A stretch of DNA of 64,000 bases from Prevotella fusca JCM 17724 (GTDB lineage: Bacteria; Bacteroidota; Bacteroidia; Bacteroidales; Bacteroidaceae). The notes under the pieces are model-generated. The model did not search any database, was not told where the DNA came from, and saw only the letters and a program-made list of their open reading frames with translations. The DNA lies in contig NZ_CP012074.1 of NCBI RefSeq assembly GCF_001262015.1, positions 702,501-766,500 on the forward strand, in the 5' to 3' direction. The translations under genes were made by a program, and so were the position numbers. Below, piece after piece: positions 54,297 through 63,944 of the stretch (within the stretch, counting starts at the first letter, position 1; each line of letters starts with the position of its first letter).

Positions 54297-54605
54297 TTAT
54301 AATTTCATATTTTCAATACTGTTCACCTGATCGCTGTGGAAATGACGGTAAACATTGATGATAATAGCGAGGGCAACCGCTGATTCAGCTGCGCTTACAC
54401 CGATGGAGAAGAGCGTAAAGAACATACCCTCATATCCATCAGGGAAAAGCAGACGATTGAATGCAGCGAAGTTGATATCAACACTATTGAGAACTAACTC
54501 TACGGAGATAAGCATTGCAACAAGGTTGCGACGGGTTACGAAACCAAATACTCCGATAAAGAACAACAGTCCACTAAGGACAAAGAAATATCCTACTGGT
54601 ATCAT
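54297..54605 (-). CDS. nuoK: NADH-quinone oxidoreductase subunit K
   Basis: Small membrane subunit with three helices. The conserved Glu residues in SVELVLNSVDINFAAF and the later AESAVALAIIINVYR are visible. 102 aa. Overlaps the 3' end of nuoJ by 4 bp, so translation is coupled. Confidence 0.94.
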   Translation of the reverse strand: MIPVGYFFVLSGLLFFIGVFGFVTRRNLVAMLISVELVLNSVDINFAAFNRLLFPDGYEGMFFTLFSIGVSAAESAVALAIIINVYRHFHSDQVNSIENMKL

Positions 54606-55141
54606 TTGCTTTCCTCCTTCTTATTGTTATTCAGAATTACCAAGCCACCGATGATGCAAGCCAGAAGGAATACAGAGATGAACTCGAATGGGAGTACATA
54701 ACCATACTTGTCGGCTGTCATCAAATTATGACCTATAATATCCATAGTAACCTCATTTGCCAGAGAATCTCCATCCACAGCAGTATAACGCAGGACTTCA
54801 TTCTTCAACAGAACCAAGATTACTGTTCCAAAACCAACCAAAGCAATAATGGCAGCAAGGAAAGTACGCTTCCCTAACCAACGTTCAGAGAGTCCCTGCA
54901 ATGTACGCTTGCTTACCAACTGGATTGCAAAGATGTACATCATTGTGATACCACCAGCATAAATACTGATTTGTACAGCACCAAGGAATGTGTAATCGAG
55001 CAGGAAGTAGAGACCTGCAACGCCAAAGAGAACGAACAGCAATGCTGTCGCAGCTCGCATGATACGCTTCGTCGACACGCAGAATACGGCTGAAGCCAGT
55101 ATAACAACGGCGAGAATCGCAAACATAATTAATCTTGCCAT
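54602..55141 (-). CDS. nuoJ: NADH-quinone oxidoreductase subunit J
   Basis: Membrane subunit with five helices; the typical GVAGLYFLLDYTFLGAVQIS and YAGGITMMYIFAIQLV segments are present. 179 aa. 12 bp after nuoI; overlaps nuoK. Confidence 0.94.
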   Translation of the reverse strand: MARLIMFAILAVVILASAVFCVSTKRIMRAATALLFVLFGVAGLYFLLDYTFLGAVQISIYAGGITMMYIFAIQLVSKRTLQGLSERWLGKRTFLAAIIALVGFGTVILVLLKNEVLRYTAVDGDSLANEVTMDIIGHNLMTADKYGYVLPFEFISVFLLACIIGGLVILNNNKKEESK

Positions 55142-55153
55142 ATCTCTAATCCT

Positions 55154-55690
55154 TTATTTCTTTTTAGTATTGAATGTTCCAACTTTCCAGTCAGCACCAC
55201 CGTCAATAAGACCAGGCAGTGAACCACCTTCATAGACTTCCTTGTCAAGGTGAAGAATTAACTTAGAACGGTCAAAGACTGAATTCTCGAAGTCATTAGT
55301 AAACTCGATTGCATCGAAGTTGCAGGCATTAACACACAACTCACAGAACATGCAGTCACCTAAGTCATACTCATAATCAACGAGCTGCTTCTTTTTCTTA
55401 CCTGTCTCTGGATTGGTAACCATCTCAGAAAGAATCTTGATAGTACCATTAGGACAAGCCTTCTCGCACATTGTACAAGAAGTACACTTGTGATTTCCTT
55501 CCTCGTCACGTTTGAAGACCAGACGGCCACGGTGACGCTTGGCTACGTGAAGGGTTGTCTTGCGGTTCTCAGGATACTGCTCGGTAGATTTAGGTGTGAA
55601 GTATTCCTTCATGGTCACCTTCATACCCGTAGCAAGTGTCTTGAGCGCACTCCCGACCTCACCAAAATATGATTGTTTTTTATCTTCCAT
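55154..55690 (-). CDS. nuoI: NADH-quinone oxidoreductase subunit I (two 4Fe-4S clusters)
   Basis: Ferredoxin-like subunit of the Q module. Two cluster motifs: Cys69, 72, 75, 79 (CTSCTMCEKACP) and Cys113, 116, 119, 123 (CMFCELCVNAC). 178 aa, with an N-terminal amphipathic region that rests on the membrane. In this operon it may be near the entry point of electrons since nuoE/F/G are missing. Confidence 0.95.
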   Translation of the reverse strand: MEDKKQSYFGEVGSALKTLATGMKVTMKEYFTPKSTEQYPENRKTTLHVAKRHRGRLVFKRDEEGNHKCTSCTMCEKACPNGTIKILSEMVTNPETGKKKKQLVDYEYDLGDCMFCELCVNACNFDAIEFTNDFENSVFDRSKLILHLDKEVYEGGSLPGLIDGGADWKVGTFNTKKK

Positions 55691-55702
55691 TCTCTTTAAC
55701 CA

Positions 55703-56794
55703 TTAATAGTGAATAGTCCAACCAAATGCTACGCACACAGTCATCAATACGAGGATAACCAGTGACAGCGGCATAAGATACTTCCACTCTAATTTCAGAA
55801 TCTGATCGATACGGAGACGTGGGAAAGTCCACTTAATCCACATCAGCAGGAATACTACAACGAATGTCTTACCAAGGAACCAAACGAGTCCTGGAATGTA
55901 ATTCATAATTGCATCGAAGCCATCTAATCCAATGTTCAAAGGAGCCCAACCGCCTAAGAATACAGTAGTTGCAACACCTGATACAACAAAAAGATTAAGA
56001 TACTCAGCCAGATAATAGAAACCGAAGCCCATACCACTATATTCAGTGTGGTAACCTGCAGTCAACTCACTCTCAGCTTCTGCCAAGTCGAACGGACCAC
56101 GGTTAGCCTCTGCATTACCAGCAACACAGAATACGAGGAAAGCCAAAGTAGCAGGAACATGTCCCTGTACAATCAACCACCGCAAAGGACCAGTCTGAGC
56201 TTCGACTATACCTGAAACCTGCATTGTACCAGTCAAAATAACTGCTGAAATCAAACAGATGCCCAATGAAAGCTCATAGGAAATCATCTGTACGGCTCCA
56301 CGCATAGCAGAAAGGACTGAGTACTTGTTGTTACTACCCCATCCTGCGATAAACACACCAATAACACCAATAGAACTGATTGCTGTTACGAGGAAGATGC
56401 CTACATTGAAATCCAGAATATGAGCTCCATTGTTCCAAGGAAGGAAGGAGAATGTACCGACTGAAGCAATGATTACCAAGAAAGGAGCCAGATAATAAAG
56501 CAGTTTGTCAGCCTTATCGACAGCAAAGATTTCCTTGATCAACATCTTCAACACGTCGGCAAAGACCTGCAAGGTGCCCCACCAGCCTACTCGGACCGGA
56601 CCGATACGGCACTGGAAGTAGGCGCAGACCTTACGTTCCATGAAGATAAGTACGATAGCAAGCAGAGCATAAGCAAGAAGTATTGCCAGTCCCACCACAA
56701 CGCACTCAATCAGAACAGTCCAGAAGTTGCTCAAGCCACAAGTGACACGGAGCAGCTCATCGAACCATGTTGTTACTATTCTAAAATCGAACAT
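55703..56794 (-). CDS. nuoH: NADH-quinone oxidoreductase subunit H
   Basis: Membrane subunit that helps form the quinone pocket. Conserved ERKVCAYFQCRIGPVRVG and the loop FDLAEAESELTAGYHTEYSG with acidic residues; about eight helices. 363 aa. Starts 44 bp after nuoCD. Confidence 0.95.
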   Translation of the reverse strand: MFDFRIVTTWFDELLRVTCGLSNFWTVLIECVVVGLAILLAYALLAIVLIFMERKVCAYFQCRIGPVRVGWWGTLQVFADVLKMLIKEIFAVDKADKLLYYLAPFLVIIASVGTFSFLPWNNGAHILDFNVGIFLVTAISSIGVIGVFIAGWGSNNKYSVLSAMRGAVQMISYELSLGICLISAVILTGTMQVSGIVEAQTGPLRWLIVQGHVPATLAFLVFCVAGNAEANRGPFDLAEAESELTAGYHTEYSGMGFGFYYLAEYLNLFVVSGVATTVFLGGWAPLNIGLDGFDAIMNYIPGLVWFLGKTFVVVFLLMWIKWTFPRLRIDQILKLEWKYLMPLSLVILVLMTVCVAFGWTIHY

Positions 56795-56838
56795 AGTATG
56801 ATTTTAATTCTTAATTGATTACTTTAATGATAACCTTG

Positions 56839-58413
56839 TTAGCGGTCAATATCAGGAATAACGAAATCAAGTGCAGCACCAGTAGTCACCAAGTCGGCAA
56901 TCTTCTGACCACGCAACATCTTATCCATAGCACCAACAAGAGTCAGACCCATAGGACGGAACTTTAAACGATATGCACTCTTGTCACCACGTGAATCCAG
57001 ATAAGCACCGAACTCACCACTTGCACCCTCAACTGAGAAGTACCACTGTCCCTCTGGAACTTTAATGATTGGCTTCTGCTTGATATAGAACTCACCTTCA
57101 GGAATATTGTCAATCAGCTGCTCGATGATATTGAGACTCTGATAAATCTCCTGAATATGACAATAGTAACGATCCATGGAGTCACCATGTGTCAAGGTTA
57201 TCTGCTCAAAGTCCACCTTATCATATACAGCGTATGGATGGTTCTTGCGGACATCATTCTTCCAGCCACTTGCACGACCGGCAGGACCTGTCACACCGTA
57301 GCTGATGCAATCCTGCTCGTTCATAGTACCTACATCACGGAAACGTTGATGCGTGATGACGTTGTCACCAAAGACATCCAGGTACTCCTGCACCATCGGA
57401 CGCAGATACTTACAGAGCTCCTTGACATTTGAGACGAAATTCGGATCAATGTCTGCCTGCAGACCACCAATTCTATAATAATTCTGAATCAGACGACCAC
57501 CGGTTGTCTCCTCCATCACATTCAACACATGCTCGCGGTCACGCATACCATAAAGGAAGGCTGTGAGAGCACCCAGGTCCTGAGCACAGCAAGCTGTATA
57601 AAGAAGGTGATTGTCAATACGCTGCAACTCATCCATGATGGTACGGATGTAGAGGATGCGGTCAGACAGTTCAATGCCCATACCTTCCTCGATAACGCCG
57701 ACAAGCGCATGGCGATGCATCATGGCTGACAGATAGTTCATACGGTCAGTCAATGCCAATGTCTGAGGGTAAGTGAACTGCTCGCAAAGTTTCTCAATAC
57801 CACGATGGATATAACCCAAATGCGGATAAATCTTGGTAATAGTCTCACCATCCAAAACTGTCTGCAGACGGAGCACACCGTGAGTAGACGGGTGCTGAGG
57901 ACCAATGTTCACAACGAAGTTGTCATCAGTAAACAGCGGACGCTGTGTACCGACGAGTTCACCATTCTTATTAAGATTCCACTCTGTGGTAGTATCAAGT
58001 TCAACATCATCCTCCGTAGTGTACATGTTCTTTGCAGGGTCCATGTCATAATCCTTACGGAGAGGGTAGCCCTTGAAGTCGTTTCTCAAGAAGAGACGAC
58101 GCATGTCAGGGTGACCGAGGAACTTGATGCCATAGAAGTCATATACCTCGCGCTCCAGCAAGTCAGCATCAGCCCAAAGATTGTAGACAGAAGGAATAAC
58201 AGACTCTTCTTCCACCTTCTTTGCAAGCTGCTTGACAGAGCAACGCTCGTGCGTATTTGTATTCTCAAGAATATAGATACATCCAAGACCTTCTTCTGCA
58301 CCAAAGTCTTCACCGACAACAGTTACAAGGTAATCGAAATGCTTCTCATTCTTCAGCCTTGCCATTTCTGAAGCAAAGCTATCAAAACCGAATTCTTTGT
58401 TTTCTAATTTCAT
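56839..58413 (-). CDS. nuoCD: NADH-quinone oxidoreductase fused subunits C and D
   Basis: Peripheral-arm protein combining NuoC (30-kDa-like, about 1-135; DLLEREVYDFYGIKFLGHPD) and NuoD (49-kDa-like, about 165-524; VNIGPQHPSTHGVLR, HRGIEKLCEQ, DRMNYLSAMMH). NuoD holds the quinone-site His and Tyr region. The fused form is known in several phyla. 524 aa; C-terminal VIPDIDR is the usual end. Confidence 0.95.
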   Translation of the reverse strand: MKLENKEFGFDSFASEMARLKNEKHFDYLVTVVGEDFGAEEGLGCIYILENTNTHERCSVKQLAKKVEEESVIPSVYNLWADADLLEREVYDFYGIKFLGHPDMRRLFLRNDFKGYPLRKDYDMDPAKNMYTTEDDVELDTTTEWNLNKNGELVGTQRPLFTDDNFVVNIGPQHPSTHGVLRLQTVLDGETITKIYPHLGYIHRGIEKLCEQFTYPQTLALTDRMNYLSAMMHRHALVGVIEEGMGIELSDRILYIRTIMDELQRIDNHLLYTACCAQDLGALTAFLYGMRDREHVLNVMEETTGGRLIQNYYRIGGLQADIDPNFVSNVKELCKYLRPMVQEYLDVFGDNVITHQRFRDVGTMNEQDCISYGVTGPAGRASGWKNDVRKNHPYAVYDKVDFEQITLTHGDSMDRYYCHIQEIYQSLNIIEQLIDNIPEGEFYIKQKPIIKVPEGQWYFSVEGASGEFGAYLDSRGDKSAYRLKFRPMGLTLVGAMDKMLRGQKIADLVTTGAALDFVIPDIDR

Positions 58414-58431
58414 TCTCGCGTACCTTATATA

Positions 58432-59358
58432 TTAATTGTTAGCAGCACTCTCTTCTGTAGCCTTGCTTGCTGCATCAATCTGGTCAATTTCCTTACCCAG
58501 CTTCTCTACATCTTCCTGTGTTACCGGCTGGTTAACGACAATTGTCTCTTTCTTTGGAGCTACAGCTTCAGGAGAAGGAGCAGCTGGCTCAGCAGTTTTT
58601 GCCGGAGCATCGACAGGTTTGGCAGCTGCAACAGCAGGTTTCTCTGCAGGACGTGTAGGTTTTGGAGCAGGCTTTTTAGCTTCAGCCCATGCTGCTTCAC
58701 GCTTTTCCTTTATCTCTTCCGGATCGATTCCCAGCTTCTCGCTGAATATAAGTTCGGCATTACTCTTGCCAGTTTCACGTTCCTCTGTGGTCTGCTTATG
58801 GTTGACACCACCGAAGAACTTTTCAATCTTCACCTTACGCTGAAGCTGCATCATACCATAGATAATAGCTTCCGGACGTGGAGGACAGCCCGGGATGTAG
58901 ACATCCACTGGAATAATCTCATCGACACCACGCATGACGTGATAGCTGTCTTTGAACGGACCACCAGAAATGGCACAGCCGCCAACTGCCACAACATACT
59001 TCGGTTCTGCCATCTGGTCATACAGACGCTTCAATGCTGGTGCCATCTTGTTTGTAATAGTACCGGCACACATAATCAGGTCAGCCTGACGTGGAGAGTT
59101 ACGGGTTACCTCAAAACCAAAACGGGAGAAGTCGTAACGTGCACAACCGACAGCCATGAACTCAATACCACAACATGATGTTGCAAAGGTCAGAGACCAG
59201 AGTGAGTTGCTACGCCCCCAGTTGATGAGCTGATCCAGGTTACCGAGAACGAGGTTGGTTCCGCCATCGTTCAAATCGCTTGCCATCTTGCTAAGCGTAT
59301 CATTGTCCTTCCAATCCTCGTATGGAAGAGACTTGATTTTTGGCTTCCTTATTTCCAT
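58432..59358 (-). CDS. nuoB: NADH-quinone oxidoreductase subunit B with long C-terminal extension
   Basis: Carries the terminal N2 4Fe-4S cluster beside quinone. Ligands: Cys62, Cys63 (TSCCGIEF), Cys128 (GGCAISG), Cys158 (PGCPPRPEA). The normal protein would end near residue 185; here about 120 residues follow, rich in Ala, Pro and Lys (about 225-280), then an acidic helical end ([15 protein letters not shown]). The extension may bind a partner that replaces the NADH module. Overlaps nuoA by 10 bp. Confidence 0.93.
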   Translation of the reverse strand: MEIRKPKIKSLPYEDWKDNDTLSKMASDLNDGGTNLVLGNLDQLINWGRSNSLWSLTFATSCCGIEFMAVGCARYDFSRFGFEVTRNSPRQADLIMCAGTITNKMAPALKRLYDQMAEPKYVVAVGGCAISGGPFKDSYHVMRGVDEIIPVDVYIPGCPPRPEAIIYGMMQLQRKVKIEKFFGGVNHKQTTEERETGKSNAELIFSEKLGIDPEEIKEKREAAWAEAKKPAPKPTRPAEKPAVAAAKPVDAPAKTAEPAAPSPEAVAPKKETIVVNQPVTQEDVEKLGKEIDQIDAASKATEESAANN

Positions 59359-59699
59359 TCAAGCGCTCCTTTCCGCCAAGCATACGCAAGGCCAAATACT
59401 AATACCAGCATAAAGAACCCGATTGTGGCGAGTGCCAAAGGTCCAATTGTCTTTACAACGACTGCCCACGGGTAGAGGAAGACGGTCTCCACGTCAAACA
59501 TCAGGAACAAGATGGCAAAGAGATAGTAGCCGACATGCATTGGTAACCAAGAGGTTCCATGAGTCGGAATACCACACTCGTAAGGCTCACCCTTCGCCGG
59601 ATTGTATGAACGCGGACCAATCCACTTAGCAATAGCATAAGCTGCCACTACCAGGAATGCGGCCGTTATCAAAACGGTAACAAAAAGTGTGAAATACAT
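59349..59699 (-). CDS. nuoA: NADH-quinone oxidoreductase subunit A
   Basis: Small membrane subunit with three helices and the conserved loop [14 protein letters not shown]. The [22 protein letters not shown] segment ([17 protein letters not shown]) is typical. 116 aa. First gene of nuoA-B-CD-H-I-J-K-L-M-N; no nuoE, nuoF or nuoG are present in the operon. Confidence 0.95.
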   Translation of the reverse strand: MYFTLFVTVLITAAFLVVAAYAIAKWIGPRSYNPAKGEPYECGIPTHGTSWLPMHVGYYLFAILFLMFDVETVFLYPWAVVVKTIGPLALATIGFFMLVLVFGLAYAWRKGALEWK

Positions 59700-59765
59700 A
59701 AACTTTATATAGCTATAATTTAACTGTACAATTTTGCTCTAATAGAACATATTTAAAAACGAGTG

Positions 59766-59799
59766 CAAAGATACAAAAATATTTGAGAACGAGTGCAAA
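59766..59799 (-). promoter_or_regulatory. Promoter of the nuo operon
   Basis: Minus strand TTTG (59796-59799), 22 nt, TATCTTTG (59766-59773); spacing 2 nt longer than the other promoters here. A direct repeat ACGAGTGCAAA covers both boxes. About 65 nt leader. Confidence 0.7.
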
Positions 59800-60277
59800 T
59801 TAAATGGAAAAACATACCACTTTTTGCAAAGTCCACTTTGCAAACCGCCTACTGCGTGATTCATAACCCTTTCATCAGTAATCCATCAAATGCAATGTGC
59901 TTCTTTCCCTTTGCTACATAGGGGCTGAAGCAACAGCTATAAAGGGATGTGCTACGGTGTCAGCAAACGCTATTCACCCCACAAAACAATACGTACAACA
60001 CGGGGTATATATAACGGACAACTTTGATCACTCCTTCCCAACGGGCAAGCTCCTCAACGTAATGACATCACACACATATCTTCAGACAATCCCTTTGTCC
60101 TACACAGGGATTTTCAAACGGTCTCCTATAGTTAACACCCTCAAAACGGCCTTAGAAATATTGCTGCCGACAAAACTTAAGACAGCATACGCTCCAATGC
60201 GAAATCTCTTTTAAGCAGATAACATCCTACTTGTCTTTGGTAAAGCAAACCCTGCGAATTACAAGACGTTTAACCCT
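59800..60277. other. Intergenic region without recognised content
   Basis: A 105-codon frame at 59897-60214 has no domain, no good start signal and unusual composition; I do not call it. Nothing else seen before the T2 array. Confidence 0.4.
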
Positions 60278-60349
60278 CAACACCAATGGTGCCGGACAGC
60301 AACACCAATGGTGCTGGGCAGCAACACATTGCGTGCTGGTCAACAACAG
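60278..60349 (+). repeat. T2 array d: three 22-bp units plus a partial
   Basis: Units start at 60278, 60300 and 60322; the first two share CAACACCAATGGTGC. A fourth start (CAACAG) follows at 60344. Confidence 0.9.
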
Positions 60350-60463
60350 ATCAATAGAAAACAGGAAGCGAGGTTGATTATGGTCATCATAAATACAGTA
60401 AGATACTAATGGCCAACTTACATGTGAAAAGCTATATCAGACACCAACTATCTTAGATAAGAA

Positions 60464-61354
60464 CTAAGAATAATATTCTATCAACCCTTCTATGGGAGAA
60501 GCTATCACCTTCCTGACCCGATAACCAAATCTGTCTGCACTTTTCCTCAACTGCTCTTCAAAAGCTGCAGCGATACCACCGACAGCAGAAATTGTACGAG
60601 TAGAGGATGAAGAATACTTCAAAATATTCTTCTTAAAGAAATTATCAAAGTTATTTATCACTAACTCCTCTAATTCAGAATATTGAAGGTTTTTCTTAAT
60701 AAACTTTGAACAGCCTGCCAGAAAGCGATTGGCAAGTGGTTGACGATAGACTTTATCTATAATTTCCAGATAGGTCAAACCACTCCAGGACAAATATAAA
60801 TCACGTGTCTCTTCTGACAAATCACCCTTGAATATACCATTGAGAAGCAGTTTGCCAAGCACTGCCCCACTGCCTTCATCCCCTAAGATATAACCCAGTG
60901 GAGGCACATTTGCAGTAATCTGCTCGCCATCATAGAGACAGCTGTTGGCACCAGTACCTAAAATACAGGCAATACCTGCCGCATGCCCGCATACAGCATG
61001 GGCAGCACCTAACAGGTCACTTTCAACCTTTATACTGGCAGAAGGGAATGCAGCAGCGAGAGCTTCACCAACAATGGGTGAGAGATTCTTTGTACAGCCC
61101 GCTCCATAAAAGGCTACCAGTGTAACCTTCTCTGCTATATCAGCCTGCTTGGGAAAGCACTTGTTTTGCTCTGCAGCCCTGTACAACGCAGGGAGTAGTT
61201 CCTGCTCTAACGACTTCAAGATGACTTCCTTCGACTGATGAAACGGGTTCAGTCCTTGCGTACGGACTTTCAATACATACTTACGAGTATCTGACGGCAG
61301 ACTGACCAGTGCCCAGTCTGTCTTGGACCCACCACTGTCGGCAATTAGTATCAT
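60464..61354 (-). CDS. BadF/BadG-type ATPase, N-acetylglucosamine-kinase-like
   Basis: An ASKHA-fold sugar kinase or related ATPase in the cytoplasm. Phosphate-1 loop ADSGGSKTDWAL at the N-terminus, GTGANSCLYDG and GYILGDEGSGAVLGK in the second lobe. These match N-acetylglucosamine kinase-like proteins common in Bacteroidetes. The frame extends to 61447, but that part is basic and lacks similarity and would overlap the divergent promoter region; ATG at 61354 is preferred (296 aa). Might contribute to amino-sugar salvage along with the APH-RapZ protein; inferred. Confidence 0.85.
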   Translation of the reverse strand: MILIADSGGSKTDWALVSLPSDTRKYVLKVRTQGLNPFHQSKEVILKSLEQELLPALYRAAEQNKCFPKQADIAEKVTLVAFYGAGCTKNLSPIVGEALAAAFPSASIKVESDLLGAAHAVCGHAAGIACILGTGANSCLYDGEQITANVPPLGYILGDEGSGAVLGKLLLNGIFKGDLSEETRDLYLSWSGLTYLEIIDKVYRQPLANRFLAGCSKFIKKNLQYSELEELVINNFDNFFKKNILKYSSSSTRTISAVGGIAAAFEEQLRKSADRFGYRVRKVIASPIEGLIEYYS

Positions 61355-61486
61355 AGTTTTCTTTTTTCGTGCAAACTTACATAATTTTATCCGTTTATAT
61401 GCCTCAGGACGTAAGAAAAGCACTTGCAGACACTTCTTTAGTATCATTTTACATTCCTATATAAGCCTAAATGACAAACTTTCCGT

Positions 61487-61494
61487 AACTTTGT
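61487..61494 (+). promoter_or_regulatory. -7 box of the MscS-family gene
   Basis: TAACTTTG, 44 nt before the ATG at 61539; no clear -33 box. Confidence 0.6.
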
Positions 61495-61538
61495 GCACAT
61501 TTAAAAATCACAAGAATTATCTTCATAATAAAACAGAT

Positions 61539-63902
61539 ATGCACAAAAAGCTATTCTTTATCACCATATTGCTGTTCTTCCTCACCCTCCCGGCAGCTGC
61601 TGTGCTGCAAGAGGATTCGCTGAAAAACTCACTTTCAGTGCTTCGCCATGAGCTGATTGCACAGCACCTCGAACAGACAAAACAGCTGAACAAATCAAGA
61701 TTTATTACCGAGCAGGTGACGAATCAGCTGAAGGAAATCGGCGACAAGTCAGCACAGGTGTCATTGATGCTTTATTCGCAGAAAACTGATAATATCTTCG
61801 ACCTCACCTATGCCTGCCAACAGGCAACTGAACTCTGGAAAGACTTCCAGACAAAGACACGCCCTTTCCACGACCTCATCACGGAGAGCAACGAAGAGAT
61901 AGCACGCTATGACTCGCTCGTCAACGTACTCAGTACGATGTACACGTTCGGTCTTACCCCTAAGATGAAGACCGACCGCAACGTCTGCCTTACCCTCGCT
62001 GTAAGTATCCGAAGGATGTTGAAGGAACGCAACGATTCTTATCAGGAGTACATCCAGTACTATGAATACAGCCAGCATCAGCTGCAAGCACTCGACGCAT
62101 ACGCACAGAAAAGATATGAAGAGATACAGTCAAGCATCTTTGCGAATGGTGGAGACAACTATATAAAGATCCTGAAGGCAGCACCTTATCGCATCACTCA
62201 CATAAGCAATACACTCGCTGAGAAATATACTCCGCAGAATGTTGTGATGTCACAATGGGATGTTAAATGGATTATCACGCTCTTCAGTATGATTCTGATC
62301 TACGGATTGATAGCCATTCTAATCAATTATCTAAGTATCCGTTTCCTTGTAACAAAGGTGATGAAGGCGAACCGCTTTGAGCAGAAGAACCATGCCTTTC
62401 TTGCCAAGCGTACCTGTATTATCATGCTTGCTTCAGTCGTCACTTTCAGCATCGTCCTCATAATAATACGCCTTTTCTCGCCTTCCAACTTCATACACAT
62501 GGCTTGCAGCCTGCTTCTGGAGTACACATGGATGCTGGCAGTAATCTTTGCATCCCTGCTCCTGCGTGTTGAAGGCTCACAGACACATAATGCCTACCGC
62601 ATCTACTATCCACTGATTGCCGTAGGATTTATTGTCATCACCTTCCGTATTGTGATGCTGCCCAGTTCCATCGTAACACTTCTCTTCCCTCCCCTGTTGC
62701 TCCTCAATGCACTGTGGCAGGCAAGAATGATTTACAAATACCATAAACTTGTTCCACGTTACGACCTGAACTTTGCGTATTTCTCGCTGCTCGTGTTCAT
62801 CTTCTCACTTGCATGTTCGTCGATTGGCTATACGATGTTAGCTGTGCAGGCTATCATCTGGTGGTCAATGCAGCTGGCTTGTATTCTGACGATTGCTTTC
62901 TTCCACGATTATCTTAACCAATACAGGGAGAAGCATCCTGCAAAGAACCTGTCAGTCAATAAGACCTGGCTCATCCGGTTCATTGATATTGTCCTCATCC
63001 CGACAGCCTTGGTAATATCGTTTATTCTCGCAATCTACTGGGCAACGGATGTATTCAACCTTAGTGACCTGACATGGAAGCTGTTCCGCACTGACTTCAT
63101 CAACTCCGACAAGTTCAAGATGAGTGTCTATTCTATCGCTATAGTAATCACTCTGTGGTTTGTCTTCAACTATCTGAATCTGACAATCCGGGAGGCTATC
63201 AAGCTATATCTCAAGCGGAATGACCCTTCTACGGCCGATGCGCGTGCCACAATGTATATTAATGTTTTGCAGGTTGTTGTATGGGGTTCATGGCTGCTGA
63301 CCACGCTCAACATCTTCCAAATCAGCAGCACTTGGCTGGTTGTGGTAACGGGTGGTCTGTCAACGGGTATCGGTTTCGCTATGAAGGATATTCTTGAGAA
63401 TATCTATTATGGCATCTCGCTGATGGCCGGACGCATCAAGATTGGCGACTACATCATCTGTGACGGTGTGCGTGGCAAGGTCAGTTCCATCAACTACACC
63501 TCAACAATGCTCGAGGCACTTGACGGTTCGGTCATTGCTTTCCAGAACTCGCAGCTGTTTACCAAGAACTATAAGAATATGACAAAGAATCATGGTTATG
63601 AGCTGGATGTTCTTGAAGTGGGCGTTGCATACGGAAGCAATATAAAAGAGGTCAAGGAACTGCTTGTGAATGCCATTACCGAACTCGGCGTTACTTTCAG
63701 CAAGCAACCTGTCACCGTCAGACTCAAGAGCTTCGACGACAGCTGCATCACACTGAAGATTCTTGTTTGGGTAAATGTGTTTACGCAGGGAAGTGATATT
63801 GGTGTAATCATGGAATGTATTTATGAAACGCTGAATAAGAACGGTATTGAAATACCATTCCCGCAGCGTGAAATCACCATCAAGCACCAGCAGGAAAGCT
63901 AA
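61539..63902 (+). CDS. Large MscS-family mechanosensitive channel protein
   Basis: Inner-membrane tension-gated channel protecting against hypo-osmotic shock. Signal peptide MHKKLFFITILLFFLTLPAAA, then a periplasmic coiled-coil region to about residue 235, about ten membrane helices (240-590), and the MscS pore and beta domain at about 590-690 (VVVTGGLSTGIGFAMKDIL, GDYIICDGVRGKVSSI, NSQLFTKNYKN), followed by the alpha/beta cytoplasmic end. 787 aa, in the MscK/YbiO-like size class. The frame is open upstream to 61323 but only this start yields a signal peptide. Confidence 0.9.
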   Translation: MHKKLFFITILLFFLTLPAAAVLQEDSLKNSLSVLRHELIAQHLEQTKQLNKSRFITEQVTNQLKEIGDKSAQVSLMLYSQKTDNIFDLTYACQQATELWKDFQTKTRPFHDLITESNEEIARYDSLVNVLSTMYTFGLTPKMKTDRNVCLTLAVSIRRMLKERNDSYQEYIQYYEYSQHQLQALDAYAQKRYEEIQSSIFANGGDNYIKILKAAPYRITHISNTLAEKYTPQNVVMSQWDVKWIITLFSMILIYGLIAILINYLSIRFLVTKVMKANRFEQKNHAFLAKRTCIIMLASVVTFSIVLIIIRLFSPSNFIHMACSLLLEYTWMLAVIFASLLLRVEGSQTHNAYRIYYPLIAVGFIVITFRIVMLPSSIVTLLFPPLLLLNALWQARMIYKYHKLVPRYDLNFAYFSLLVFIFSLACSSIGYTMLAVQAIIWWSMQLACILTIAFFHDYLNQYREKHPAKNLSVNKTWLIRFIDIVLIPTALVISFILAIYWATDVFNLSDLTWKLFRTDFINSDKFKMSVYSIAIVITLWFVFNYLNLTIREAIKLYLKRNDPSTADARATMYINVLQVVVWGSWLLTTLNIFQISSTWLVVVTGGLSTGIGFAMKDILENIYYGISLMAGRIKIGDYIICDGVRGKVSSINYTSTMLEALDGSVIAFQNSQLFTKNYKNMTKNHGYELDVLEVGVAYGSNIKEVKELLVNAITELGVTFSKQPVTVRLKSFDDSCITLKILVWVNVFTQGSDIGVIMECIYETLNKNGIEIPFPQREITIKHQQES

Positions 63903-63910
63903 AAGTTAAA

Positions 63911-63944
63911 CCTGTCAATAAGCTACAGGAAGGCTTTTTCTCAA
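63911..63944 (+). terminator. Weak terminator after the MscS-family gene
   Basis: CCTGT / ACAGG stem with an eight-base loop followed by AAGGCTTTTTC. Short stem; low confidence. The rest to 64000 shows nothing. Confidence 0.4.

Noticed and set aside
59897..60214. 105-codon ORF upstream of nuo
   Set aside because: No domain, no start signal, composition unlike neighbours.
61355..61447. N-terminal extension of the BadF-like protein
   Set aside because: The family begins right at ILIADSGGSKTD; the extension runs into the divergent promoter region.
61323..61538. N-terminal extension of the MscS-family protein
   Set aside because: It overlaps the divergent kinase gene and would bury the signal peptide.
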